From: JAFGBI01 sp964480725
GTDB taxonomy: Bacteria; Myxococcota_A; Polyangia; Polyangiales; Polyangiaceae
Direction: 5' to 3'
DNA length: 64,000 bases
Assembly: GCA_964480725.1 (NCBI GenBank)
Contig: CAYZQO010000005.1
Coordinates: 79,366-143,365, forward strand
Shown: piece after piece, positions 15,986-24,215 of the stretch
How positions within the stretch are numbered: the first letter of the stretch is position 1
Layout: every line of letters starts with the position of its first letter
Notes under the pieces: model-generated
What the model was told of the DNA's origin: nothing
Database searches by the model: none
The model's input: the letters and a program-made list of their open reading frames with translations, nothing else
Made by a program: the position numbers and the translations under genes

Positions 15986-17410
15986 TCACCGGGACTCGTA
16001 GGTGATGCCGAGGCGAGTCATCTTGCGCCAGAGGGTGGTCGGACTGATGTCGAGCGCCTCCGCCGCCCGCTCCCGGCTGCCATCGAACGCCTTCAGCGCC
16101 GCCTCGACCGCCTCACGCTCCGCCTCATCGACGATGTCCGCCAGCGTCTTGCCCGTCGACCGCGCTGCCCGCGGCGGCGCCTGGGGGAGGATGTCGTCGA
16201 CCGTGATGACCCCACCGGAGCAGAGCGCCACCGCCTGCTCGACCATGTTCTCCATTTCGCGAACGTTGCCGGGGTACTCGTGCACCAGCAGACGCTCCAT
16301 CACCTCGTCCGAGAAGCGCGCCCGGGTGCCCATCTTGCGGTTGTATTTCTCGAGAAAGAAGTCCGCCAAGAGCGGGATGTCCTCCCGTCGATCCCGTAGC
16401 GGCGGCAGGTGGAAGCGCGCCACGTTCAGCCGGTAGTACAGATCCTGCCGGAAGCGCCGTTCCTCGACCGCGGCGACCAGATCGACATTGGTGGCCGCCA
16501 CGACGCGGATGTTGACCTTGATCGGGCGGTTCTCCCCCACCCGCCGGATCTCGCCGTCTTGGATCGCGCGGAGCAGCTTGGCCTGGAACGATAGCGTCGT
16601 CTCGGCGATCTCGTCGAAGAAGAACGTGCCACCGTCCGCTTCCTCGAACAGGCCCTTGCGAGCGCTGACAGCCCCCGTGAACGCGCCCCGTGCGTGCCCG
16701 AAGAGCTCACTCTCGAGCAAAGTCTCGGCGATCGCGGCGCAGTTCACGGTCACAAACGGGCGTTCTGCGCGCTTGCTGTTGACGTGCACGGCACGCGCCA
16801 CGAGCTCCTTCCCTGTACCGCTGTCACCCGTGATGAGGACGATGGCGTCGGTCGGCGCGATCTTGACGACCTTCGAGAGGACATCACGAATGGACTGGGA
16901 GCGCCCGATGATGTTCTCGAAGTGGTATCTCTCCTTGAACTCCTGCGCGAACAGGCGCACCTGGCCGTGCAGGCGGCGGCTCTCGATGGCCTTGGTCACC
17001 TTGACCAAGAGCTCCTGCTCGCCGAACGGCTTCTGGATGTAGTCGAAGGCCCCGAGGCGCATCGCTTCGACCGCGCTCTCGATGGTCCCGTAGGCCGTCA
17101 TCACGATGACCTCCGTCATCGGCTGGGCCTCTTTGATCGACCGCAGTACGTCGATGCCGTCATGGTCGCCCATGCGAAGGTCGGTGATGACCAGGTCGTA
17201 GGCTCCGGTGGCGCCCTTCTCCCGCCCCTCACGCCCGTCGCTGGCCTCGTCGACCTCGTACCCCGCCCCACGCAGCAGCATGGCGAGGGTCGTGCGCATG
17301 TTGCGCTGATCGTCGACGACGAGGATCTTCTCGCCGAGCTGCGGCTCCTGCGGGGGCTTGCCCGCGGCGCCCTGCCCACCCCTGTCGCCTCTGTTCGTGC
17401 TTGAAGACAT
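15986..17410 (-). CDS. NtrC-family sigma-54-dependent response regulator
   Basis: 474 residues from the ATG at 17410; a start at 17440 is also open. Residues about 28-145 form a receiver (VVDDQRN, phospho-acceptor Asp in VITDLRMG, VIVMTAYG, IQKPF). The central AAA+ domain has Walker A GDSGTGKE, the sigma-54 contact loop GAFTGA, Walker B GGTFFFDEI and the sensor motif FRQDLYYRLNV. The C-terminus carries a Fis-type helix-turn-helix (GSRERAAEALDISPTTLWRKM). It should activate sigma-54 promoters once phosphorylated. The hybrid kinase encoded 87 bp upstream on the same strand is the likely partner. Targets cannot be told from the sequence. Confidence 0.95.
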   Translation of the reverse strand: MSSSTNRGDRGGQGAAGKPPQEPQLGEKILVVDDQRNMRTTLAMLLRGAGYEVDEASDGREGREKGATGAYDLVITDLRMGDHDGIDVLRSIKEAQPMTEVIVMTAYGTIESAVEAMRLGAFDYIQKPFGEQELLVKVTKAIESRRLHGQVRLFAQEFKERYHFENIIGRSQSIRDVLSKVVKIAPTDAIVLITGDSGTGKELVARAVHVNSKRAERPFVTVNCAAIAETLLESELFGHARGAFTGAVSARKGLFEEADGGTFFFDEIAETTLSFQAKLLRAIQDGEIRRVGENRPIKVNIRVVAATNVDLVAAVEERRFRQDLYYRLNVARFHLPPLRDRREDIPLLADFFLEKYNRKMGTRARFSDEVMERLLVHEYPGNVREMENMVEQAVALCSGGVITVDDILPQAPPRAARSTGKTLADIVDEAEREAVEAALKAFDGSRERAAEALDISPTTLWRKMTRLGITYESR

Positions 17411-17497
17411 CGTCGTTGAAGCGGCCGGCAACCGCGGCAATTCACGGCGGGTGCCGATCGCACCTAGGCTATTGCCGAATTCCGTCGCCCGCCAGCT

Positions 17498-18967
17498 TCA
17501 CCTGACCGGCCGACTTCGGGCCTGCTCAATTGCGGCCCTCAGCTCCTTGAAGTCGAAGGGTTTCTCGAGCAGCAGCACCCGCTGCCCGAGGTCCGGCACC
17601 GTGCGCGAGCCGCTCGCGGAGATGAGCACGATTCCCAGCTCGGGACGTGCCGCTCGGAATTCCTCCGCGAGTTGGCGCCCGTCGCCATCGCCGAGCCGAA
17701 CGTCGATGACCGCGACGTCGAGCTCGGCGCCGAAGCGGGCGAACAGGTCGCGCGACTCGGCCGCGCTGAGCGCCGAGAACACCGTGTGACCGGCCCGTCG
17801 GAGCTGCCGCGCCACCGCCCCGACGAGTGCAGCCTCGTCGTCCGCCAGGAGCAGCGTGACCGCGGCGACGCCGGTGTCGGCGGCGGCGACCGGCGCCGGC
17901 TCCGCGTGGACCACCGCCGTCGCGGGCCACTCGACGAGGAACCGCGCACCGCCGGACCGACTACTCCCGACCGTGACCGACGCACCCGTCGACCGTGCCA
18001 CGGCGTCCACGATCGCTAGCCCCAACCCGGTGCCGAACCCCTCTCCTCCGTCTGGCTCCTCGCCCCCTTTCGTCGTGAAATAGGGCTCAAAGATCCGCAA
18101 ACGGAGCGCCTCGGGGACGCCGCGACCGGCGTCCGCGACCCCGAGCAGCACGCCCCCGGTGGAGCCGCACCTGAGCTCCACCTCGATCCCCCCGCCGCAC
18201 ACGCGGGTCGCGTCGCGCGCGTTCACCATGAGGTTGAGGACCAGCTGGTGTAGCCTCGCGCGGTCACCGACCACCTCCCCAACCTCCGGCTCGAGATCGA
18301 GGACGATGGGCACGCCGGAGGACCCGCGGCTGAGCACGGCGGCAATGGAGCGGATCTCCTCAGCGAGGTCGACGGGGCGCCAGCTCCCAGTTTCCTCGAA
18401 CGCGATGGATCGGAGGGAGCGAGCGAGCGTAGCGCCACGCTCGGCGAAGTCGATGATCGCCCGGAAGTCGCGCCTGGGGTCACCCTCGCCCTCGATGGCG
18501 TCCTGCAAGCCGGCCTGAGCGGTGGCGGCGATGGTCGAGAGCATGTTGTTCACGTCGTGGCTGAGCCCCCCGGAGAAGCGCGCAATGGTTTCGCCGCGCT
18601 CACGCTGCGCCCGCACCGTTACGGCCGTCACGTGCTCGGTCTGATCGAGCAGCGCGAGCAGGAACGCGCGCCCATCCTGCACCGGGAGCCCGTGCGCCTC
18701 GACGCGAAGCTCGCCGGCGGCATTGGTCCGCAACAGCAGGTCATCGATGCGGAAGCTCGACCGCCTGGTGATCAGGCGCCGGACGAAGCTCACCAGGCCC
18801 TCCGAGGACCCGACGAGCAGTTCGTCCGCTCGCCGACCGACCGAGTCCGCACCGAACGCACCGACGAAACGCCGACTGGCCAGCACCACGACCCCGTCCG
18901 GGTCAAGCAGGGCCTGCAACGTCGGCGCGAGCTCGAACGCCGCGGTCAGGGGATCCGACGGGGCCAT
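17498..18967 (-). CDS. Cytosolic hybrid histidine kinase (PAS-like - HisKA - HATPase - receiver)
   Basis: 489 residues from the ATG at 18967 (MAPSDPLTAAFELAP). An N-terminal PAS-like domain (about 1-125) lacks membrane helices, so the input is probably cytosolic. The phospho-His is in FSGGLSHDVNNML, the N-box is NLMVNARDA, G1 is DAGRGVP, the F-box is FEPYFTTK and G2 is GTGLGLAIV. A C-terminal receiver follows (LLADDEAA, Asp in VAVIDVRLGDGDG, VLISASG, LEKPFDF). The HD-VNN signature puts it with NtrB-like kinases. The neighbour downstream is an NtrC-type regulator, giving a complete pathway; the attached receiver may serve as a phosphate sink or relay. Confidence 0.94.
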   Translation of the reverse strand: MAPSDPLTAAFELAPTLQALLDPDGVVVLASRRFVGAFGADSVGRRADELLVGSSEGLVSFVRRLITRRSSFRIDDLLLRTNAAGELRVEAHGLPVQDGRAFLLALLDQTEHVTAVTVRAQRERGETIARFSGGLSHDVNNMLSTIAATAQAGLQDAIEGEGDPRRDFRAIIDFAERGATLARSLRSIAFEETGSWRPVDLAEEIRSIAAVLSRGSSGVPIVLDLEPEVGEVVGDRARLHQLVLNLMVNARDATRVCGGGIEVELRCGSTGGVLLGVADAGRGVPEALRLRIFEPYFTTKGGEEPDGGEGFGTGLGLAIVDAVARSTGASVTVGSSRSGGARFLVEWPATAVVHAEPAPVAAADTGVAAVTLLLADDEAALVGAVARQLRRAGHTVFSALSAAESRDLFARFGAELDVAVIDVRLGDGDGRQLAEEFRAARPELGIVLISASGSRTVPDLGQRVLLLEKPFDFKELRAAIEQARSRPVR

Positions 18968-19051
18968 CGCTGCTGCCGGCACCAATCTAGCGACCGGTCG
19001 CCGGCGACGCCAGGTCGTCGATTTTTCGCGGCGATCGCTGCGATTTCGGAT

Positions 19052-20521
19052 CTAGCGACGACCACGGCGCGGCGGCGGATCCGCGGCCTCGGGGGTGAGC
19101 GAGTCCACGGCGACCGCCTCGTCGTCCGTGGCCCCAATGGCCGACGAGCTGGCGCTAGGCGCTGCTCTCGCAGCCGCCGAGGCCACTGCCCGCGCCGCCG
19201 TCGCCGGGGGCTCCGCGGAGCCGGCTGGGCCGCCGCTGCGCGAGCGACCGGCGGCCACTAGGCCGAGTGCAACGCCCGCCACCAGCATCCCGAGAACCCC
19301 CACGGCAATGCCACCGATAGCAATCGCGCGGCTGCGGCGCGCCTCAGCGCGCACCGCTTCGGGGAGCGGGCCGACAAACGAGCCCGTGAGCTCGGTGAGC
19401 TGGCCCGCGCGGCTCGGCGAGAGGGCCATCGCGTCGACGTTGCTGAGGTCGGACAGGCCGCTGGGGATGGGTTCGGCCTCCGGGTCCGCAGGCCGGAACG
19501 CCGAATCCTCCGGGACCAGACCATCCCGCGCGGCAGCGACGGACCGAAGGGCCGCCCGAACGGCCTGACGCCGCGCCTCGATGCGCTCCCCGAGCACTTT
19601 GCGGAGCAGACCCGCGATCCCTGCCCGAGGCACCACGATCCGCTCGTCCTTGAGGTACCTCTCCAGCGCGCGCTGGAGGTCACGGGCGGTCTGAAAACGC
19701 TCCCGCCGACTGCGCGAGAGCGCCTTCATCACGATCCCCTCGAGCGCGGGCGGGTACCCGGGAACGACCCGCGACAGCGGCGGGATCTCCCCCTGCACGA
19801 CCAGCGCGAGCGTGTCCGCGTCGCTGTCACCGCGGAAGAGTCGGCGCCCCGTCGTGAGCTCGTACAGGACAATCCCCAGCGCGAAGACGTCGCTCCGGCG
19901 GTCGAGCGGGCGGGCGAGGGCCTGCTCCGGCGACATGTACCCGAACTTCCCCTTCACGTGCCCGATCTCGGTCGCCTCGCCGATCCGCGAGCGCGCCTTC
20001 GCCACCCCGAAGTCGACGAGCTTCACGCGACCGCTGGTCCCGATCAGAATGTTCTGCGGGGAGACGTCGCGGTGCACGACCCCGAGGAGATTGCCAACCT
20101 CGTCGCGCAACTCGTGCGCCGCGTGGAGCCCCGCCGCCGCGTCGGCGATGATCCGGACGGCCATCTCGGGTGGGATCGGCCGGCGCTTTCCGGCCTCCGC
20201 GATGAGCGCGTGGAGGGAGTCTCCCTCGACCCACTCCATCGCCAGGTACATCACCCCGTCGACCTCACCGACCTCGTACAGGTCAACGACGTTCGGGTGC
20301 CGAATGCGCTGCACCAAGCGCCCCTCGTCCAGGAACATCGCGACGAACTCGGGCTCCTCGGCGAGGTTCGAGTGGATCGCCTTGATGGCAACGATGCGCG
20401 AGTCCTCCAACCGCGGGGCGTGCTCGTGAGCGACCCAGACGCTCGCCATGCCTCCCCGCCCGATCTTGAGGAGCAGGTCGTAGCGGCCGAGCCGTTCTCC
20501 GCAGTCGAGGTCGCGAGGCAT
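19052..20521 (-). CDS. Hanks-type Ser/Thr protein kinase with C-terminal membrane anchor
   Basis: 489 residues. The kinase domain spans about 12-285: Gly-rich loop IGRGGMASVWVA, invariant Lys in VAIKAIHS, catalytic loop VVHRDVSPQNIL, magnesium loop DFGVAKA and APE-equivalent MSPEQALA. All catalytic residues are present. The HRDVSPQN variant is typical of myxobacterial kinases. A linker of about 100 residues leads to one membrane helix (IAIGGIAVGVLGMLVAGVAL at about 400-425) and an Ala/Ser-rich outside tail with no sensor domain. The gene sits just upstream of the hybrid kinase on the same strand (84-bp gap) and is divergent from the gene at 20681. Cross-talk with that two-component pair is possible but unproven. 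Confidence 0.95.
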   Translation of the reverse strand: MPRDLDCGERLGRYDLLLKIGRGGMASVWVAHEHAPRLEDSRIVAIKAIHSNLAEEPEFVAMFLDEGRLVQRIRHPNVVDLYEVGEVDGVMYLAMEWVEGDSLHALIAEAGKRRPIPPEMAVRIIADAAAGLHAAHELRDEVGNLLGVVHRDVSPQNILIGTSGRVKLVDFGVAKARSRIGEATEIGHVKGKFGYMSPEQALARPLDRRSDVFALGIVLYELTTGRRLFRGDSDADTLALVVQGEIPPLSRVVPGYPPALEGIVMKALSRSRRERFQTARDLQRALERYLKDERIVVPRAGIAGLLRKVLGERIEARRQAVRAALRSVAAARDGLVPEDSAFRPADPEAEPIPSGLSDLSNVDAMALSPSRAGQLTELTGSFVGPLPEAVRAEARRSRAIAIGGIAVGVLGMLVAGVALGLVAAGRSRSGGPAGSAEPPATAARAVASAAARAAPSASSSAIGATDDEAVAVDSLTPEAADPPPRRGRR

Positions 20522-20680
20522 CGTTTCAGGGGGCTCCGCCCGACCGGGGGCGGGGCCCTACGGTAACCCGAATCCCGACCCGGCGGCGAACCGCGGCTCG
20601 CTCGCAGCGCTTGGTTCCCCCGCGCAGGGGTGCTACTCGACGCCCCCGACCGGACCCACACCCCAGCCGAGGAAACACAG

Positions 20681-21124
20681 ATGCCCACGCTGCGCGAAAG
20701 ACTCAGCTCCGGAAATAAGCGAACGGAAGTGATCGACGACGCCCTCCGGGTGCTCGACGAGGAAGTCGCGGAGAAGTCCGGGCTCACCGGCATGGCCATC
20801 AAGGCGGCCTTCGGCATGGTGAAGGGGGTGAAACCGGGCTTCATCCGCGAGGTCGTGGACCACCTGCTCAACGACTTCGTGGACGCCCTGGAGCCCATCG
20901 CGGCGGAGGCCGCGGAAAAGGGAGAGAAGCCGAGCAGCTACCTCGAGGCGAACCGCGGCCGCGTCGCGGACGCCCTCCTTTCGATCACCGACCGTCGGGC
21001 CCAAAACGCGAAGAACCGCGCCATCAAGGCGGCCTACGACCGCCTGCGGCCCACCGCGAAGAAGCACGTCGAGGCCGCGGCGCCTCGGCTTGGCCGGTTG
21101 CTCGAACGGCACCTTTCGTCCTGA
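20681..21124 (+). CDS. DUF6918-like small helical protein
   Basis: 147 residues. The ATG at 20681 has GAGGA 7 nt upstream, which decides the start. The protein is all-helical and charged. It starts MPTLRERLSSGNKRTEVIDD and continues with VLDEEVAEKSGLTGMAIKAA, GVKPGFIREVVDHLLNDFV and a Lys/Arg-rich C-terminal half. This pattern fits the DUF6918 family as I remember it, found in Actinobacteria and Myxococcota; the family name is from memory and should be checked. No signal peptide or membrane segment. Divergent from the Ser/Thr kinase gene with about 160 bp between them. Confidence 0.75.
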   Translation: MPTLRERLSSGNKRTEVIDDALRVLDEEVAEKSGLTGMAIKAAFGMVKGVKPGFIREVVDHLLNDFVDALEPIAAEAAEKGEKPSSYLEANRGRVADALLSITDRRAQNAKNRAIKAAYDRLRPTAKKHVEAAAPRLGRLLERHLSS

Positions 21125-21338
21125 ACGTCGGCTCCGGACGGGACGGGACATCAGCCGAAGAGTCTGCCCCGCCGAGGCCCAGCCGCGCCTGGCCACGGCC
21201 CCGATCGTGCCCTCGGTGGCGGGCGCTCCCGGCCGGCTCCGCGCGCTCACCCGCGGAGTCGCAGCCTCGGGCCCCCGGTGGATCGGGCCCGCCCGTGAGC
21301 ACGACGCCTCCCGCCTTTACAGCCGGTTCGCTCGCGGT

Positions 21339-22715
21339 ATGCCTCCCCCCAGGATGCGGCTACGCCCCCGGGTACTCCTCCTGGCGATCGCGCTCTTCGG
21401 GTCCGCCCTCGTCCTGCCCCATGCGGCGGCGGCGGGGGAGGAGCCCAGCGTCCATACCGTGTACTCCGGTCAGCGACTCGGTTCGATCGCCAAGCGCTAC
21501 AACGTCACCGTCGAGGCCCTCTGCAACGCGAACGGCATCCGCCCGTCCGATCCCATCCGCCCCGGCCAGCAACTGCTGATCCCCCGCCCTGACGACGAAA
21601 CTGGCGACGAGGCGAGGCGCTGGCGCGAGCAGCAACGAGGGCCCACCGGCGGCGCCACCACAAGGACGCCGTTGTCGACACGCCCGGGCGCCGGTGGAGG
21701 GGCACAGCGCACCCACGTCGTCTACGAGGGCCACACGCTCGGCAAGATCGCCAGCAGGTACCAGGTGTCCGTGGCGGATCTCTGCCGGGCCAACGGCATC
21801 GATGAGGCGGATCCCATCCGGCCGGGCCAGGTGCTCGTGATCCCCGCCGACGGCGCCTCCGCCGCCGAAAGGCCGACGGCCAACCGAACGGCCGATGTCC
21901 CCGCTGCGACTCCGCCCGCGACCCCGCCGAATCCAGCAGCCCCCGCGCCGAGCGGCACCTCCGCCTCGACGACGCCGCGCCGCCACGTGGTCGCGAGCGG
22001 CCACACCCTGGGCAAGGTCGCCGCCCGCTATCACGTCAGCATCGACGCGCTGTGCACCGCGAACGGGATGGCCCGCAGCGACAAGCTCAAGCCCGGTCAG
22101 GTGCTCCTGGTGCCGGGACCGGGGGACTCAGACGGCAGGGTGGCCGCACGCGCTCGCGCCTCCCTGTCCCTCGAGCAACGCCCGGACCGCCCCGCCACGG
22201 CGCGTTCCGACGCCGCACCGTCCACCGGCAGGGGCCAGCCCTCCTGGTACGCCTACAGCAAGCCGCCCTGGCGCAGGGGCTACGTCACCCTCGTCAGCTA
22301 CCAGCAGACCTGGAAGGGCTACGTGATAGGCCCCAATGGGACCGTCCTCCCCGCCGCGCGGATGGCCTTCTGCCGCCTGATGGGCGCCGACGGCGACCAC
22401 CCCCGTGTCGATCAGCGACTGGTCCAGCTCATCGTCAAGGTGAGCGACACCTTCGGCGGGCGCCCGATCCGGGTCGTCAGTGGCTACCGGAACGAGTCCT
22501 ACGCGCTGAATTCCCGCCACCGACGCAGCCAGGCGCTGGATTTCTCGGTCCCCGGCGTCCCCAACGCGGTCCTGCGCGACTACGTCCTGACGTTCCCGAA
22601 CGTCGGCGTCGGGTACTATCCGAACTCGAGCTTCATCCACCTCGACGTTCGAGAGCAGAAGTCCTACTGGGTCGACCTCTCCGGCCCTGGCGAGGCCCCC
22701 CGGTATCTCCGCTGA
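21339..22715 (+). CDS. Secreted protein with three LysM domains and a DUF882/M15-like domain
   Basis: 458 residues from the ATG at 21339; ATG 21354 is an alternative. A signal peptide (VLLLAIALFGSALVLPHAAAAG) is followed by three LysM peptidoglycan-binding repeats: HTVYSGQRLGSIAKRYNV, HVVYEGHTLGKIASRYQV and HVVASGHTLGKVAARYHV. Each ends in a GQ-LLIP-type turn, and all are joined by Pro/Ala linkers. The C-terminal ~170 residues match the DUF882 / peptidase M15 fold, with SGYRNESYALNSRHRRSQALDF and FIHLDVRE. His in SRHRRSQALD and in FIHLDV sit where zinc ligands of D,D- or L,D-carboxypeptidases lie. It probably binds and trims or crosslinks peptidoglycan in the periplasm. Monocistronic by spacing. 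Confidence 0.9.
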   Translation: MPPPRMRLRPRVLLLAIALFGSALVLPHAAAAGEEPSVHTVYSGQRLGSIAKRYNVTVEALCNANGIRPSDPIRPGQQLLIPRPDDETGDEARRWREQQRGPTGGATTRTPLSTRPGAGGGAQRTHVVYEGHTLGKIASRYQVSVADLCRANGIDEADPIRPGQVLVIPADGASAAERPTANRTADVPAATPPATPPNPAAPAPSGTSASTTPRRHVVASGHTLGKVAARYHVSIDALCTANGMARSDKLKPGQVLLVPGPGDSDGRVAARARASLSLEQRPDRPATARSDAAPSTGRGQPSWYAYSKPPWRRGYVTLVSYQQTWKGYVIGPNGTVLPAARMAFCRLMGADGDHPRVDQRLVQLIVKVSDTFGGRPIRVVSGYRNESYALNSRHRRSQALDFSVPGVPNAVLRDYVLTFPNVGVGYYPNSSFIHLDVREQKSYWVDLSGPGEAPRYLR

Positions 22716-22772
22716 GCCTGCCGCCCATTTCTCGCGACAGGGGCCAAATCCTGCGCTATCACCCCGCGCACC

Positions 22773-22913
22773 ATGGCTACCCCGCAGGATCCGCCAGCGA
22801 AGAGGAAGCAACGCCAGCGCCGCGCTCGCAAGAATGCTGCGTGGGAGGCGAAGCGCGCCGCCGAGAACGCCGAGGCCGCGAAGCCGAAGGCTCCGCCCAA
22901 GACGGCCACCTGA
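22773..22913 (+). CDS. Tiny Lys/Arg/Ala-rich basic protein
   Basis: 46 codons encode MATPQDPPAKRKQRQRRARK, then NAAWEAKRAAENAEAAKPKA and a Pro/Lys tail. About a third of the residues are Lys or Arg and the middle would form an amphipathic helix. It starts 57 bp after the LysM gene and has no strong ribosome site. The composition suggests nucleic-acid binding or a ribosome-associated role, but it resembles no family I can name and could be non-coding. The remaining bases of this 318-bp gap (22716-23033) show no other gene; a GGAAGGG ribosome site for the next gene is at its end. Confidence 0.45.
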   Translation: MATPQDPPAKRKQRQRRARKNAAWEAKRAAENAEAAKPKAPPKTAT

Positions 22914-23033
22914 CCTCCGGAGCGCCGGGCGCCCCGTCGTGGCTCGACCGCCGCGACGAGTGCCCTCCTGCCGGGATGGCGTCGGCCGGGCGTCTACGAC
23001 GCCGGGCGGACCCGTGATAGATGGAAGGGCAGA

Positions 23034-23765
23034 ATGGGTGTCGCGCGGTTGCTTCGGTGCCCTGCATGTGGGGGCGAGGTCGATGAGGCGGCTCGAGCTT
23101 GTCCCTTCTGCCGGGCACCGCTGGCAACCGTCCGGTGTGCCGCTTGCTTCCACATGAACGTGGCCGAGGCCGCGCATTGCTCTGGGTGTGGACGTGACCT
23201 CGGCCTCGAGCCGATCGGCGAGGCGTCGACCCTGACCTGTCCGCGCTGCGCCTGCCCGCTCGACTCGATCCCGCAGGGCCCTGGGGCGCTCTTCGACTGC
23301 CCGACCTGCGGGGGGCAGTTCGTGGAAAACGCCCTGCTTCGAGATCTTCTCGAGCGGCAGCGCGTCGTACCGAGCGGCGTCGCCGGACCGCCGTCGGCTC
23401 GCCCCCCGCTCGAGGGCCCGGTGCGTTACATCCCCTGCCCCCAATGTCGCGCGTTGATGCACCGCCGCAATTTTGGCCGCACCAGCGGCGTCATCGTGGA
23501 CGTCTGCACGGGGCACGGGCTCTGGTTCGACCGAGGAGAGTTGCCGCGAGTCCTGGCGTTCGTCGCGGGCGGAGGCCTCGAGCGCGCTGAATCCCGGCGA
23601 CGCGAGGAGGAGCGCCTGGCGGGGACGCGCGCGACGACGGCGGGGCCCTCGTCGGTCGGAGCGATCTCGGCGGCGAGCGCCGATCCCTCAGAAGTAGACC
23701 TCGTCGACGGCCTGGCGGAGGCCGCCCAGGCGCTCCTCGGCTATCTCCGCGGCCTGCTGCGCTGA
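23034..23765 (+). CDS. Multi-zinc-ribbon protein (zf-TFIIB-type)
   Basis: 243 residues preceded by a clear GGAAGGG ribosome site. Five Cys-pair clusters are visible: CPACG/CPFC, CAAC/CSGCG, CPRC/CPTCG and CPQC with CTGHGLWFDRGE. The last is the signature of the zf-TFIIB family, in which a fourth ligand is a His and the motif ends in WFDRGEL. Several zinc ribbons in a row suggest a protein- or nucleic-acid-binding scaffold. The C-terminal ~70 residues are Arg/Glu-rich then a short hydrophobic helix (LVDGLAEAAQALLGYLRGLL). It precedes clpS by 90 bp on the same strand, so co-transcription with the protease adaptor is possible. Exact job unknown. Confidence 0.85.
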   Translation: MGVARLLRCPACGGEVDEAARACPFCRAPLATVRCAACFHMNVAEAAHCSGCGRDLGLEPIGEASTLTCPRCACPLDSIPQGPGALFDCPTCGGQFVENALLRDLLERQRVVPSGVAGPPSARPPLEGPVRYIPCPQCRALMHRRNFGRTSGVIVDVCTGHGLWFDRGELPRVLAFVAGGGLERAESRRREEERLAGTRATTAGPSSVGAISAASADPSEVDLVDGLAEAAQALLGYLRGLLR

Positions 23766-23855
23766 GCCGCCGAGTGGTTGCACGACGCCCCCCCGGCGTC
23801 GCGCCCTCGACAGCGCGCCCCACCCGGCCAAGACTTGCGACGGCTCATCGGATCC

Positions 23856-24215
23856 ATGGCAACCCAGCGACCGTCATCCCGGCCCGAGCACCAGGGCGAC
23901 GTCGACGTCGTCGAACGGACAGCCTCGCGCAGCCCTCGTCGCTATCACGTCGTCTTGCACAACGACGACTACACGACGATGGAGTTCGTCGTGCTCGTGC
24001 TGACCCGCTTCTTCTACCTCGGCGAAACCGAGGCGACCCGCATCATGCTCGAGGTTCACCACCGTGGCCGCGGGATCGTCGGGGATTTTTCCCGTGACGT
24101 GGCCGAAACCAAGGCCGAGCAGGTCATGGAGTTCGCGCGCGAGAGCGGCCACCCGCTGCGCTGCACCGCCGAACCGACCGAGGGCAGTGATGAAGGGGGG
24201 GACTCGCCCCCATGA
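23856..24215 (+). CDS. clpS: ATP-dependent Clp protease adaptor ClpS
   Basis: 119 residues from the ATG at 23856. ClpS delivers N-degron substrates to the ClpA unfoldase. The core is typical: YHVVLHNDDYTTMEFVVLVL holds the Asn-Asp-Asp-Tyr pocket that binds N-terminal Leu, Phe, Tyr or Trp, followed by the HHRGRGIVG loop and GHPLRCTAEP. The N-terminal ~35 residues are variable, as usual. The stop overlaps the clpA ATG (ATGA at 24212), so adaptor and unfoldase are translationally coupled. Confidence 0.97.
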   Translation: MATQRPSSRPEHQGDVDVVERTASRSPRRYHVVLHNDDYTTMEFVVLVLTRFFYLGETEATRIMLEVHHRGRGIVGDFSRDVAETKAEQVMEFARESGHPLRCTAEPTEGSDEGGDSPP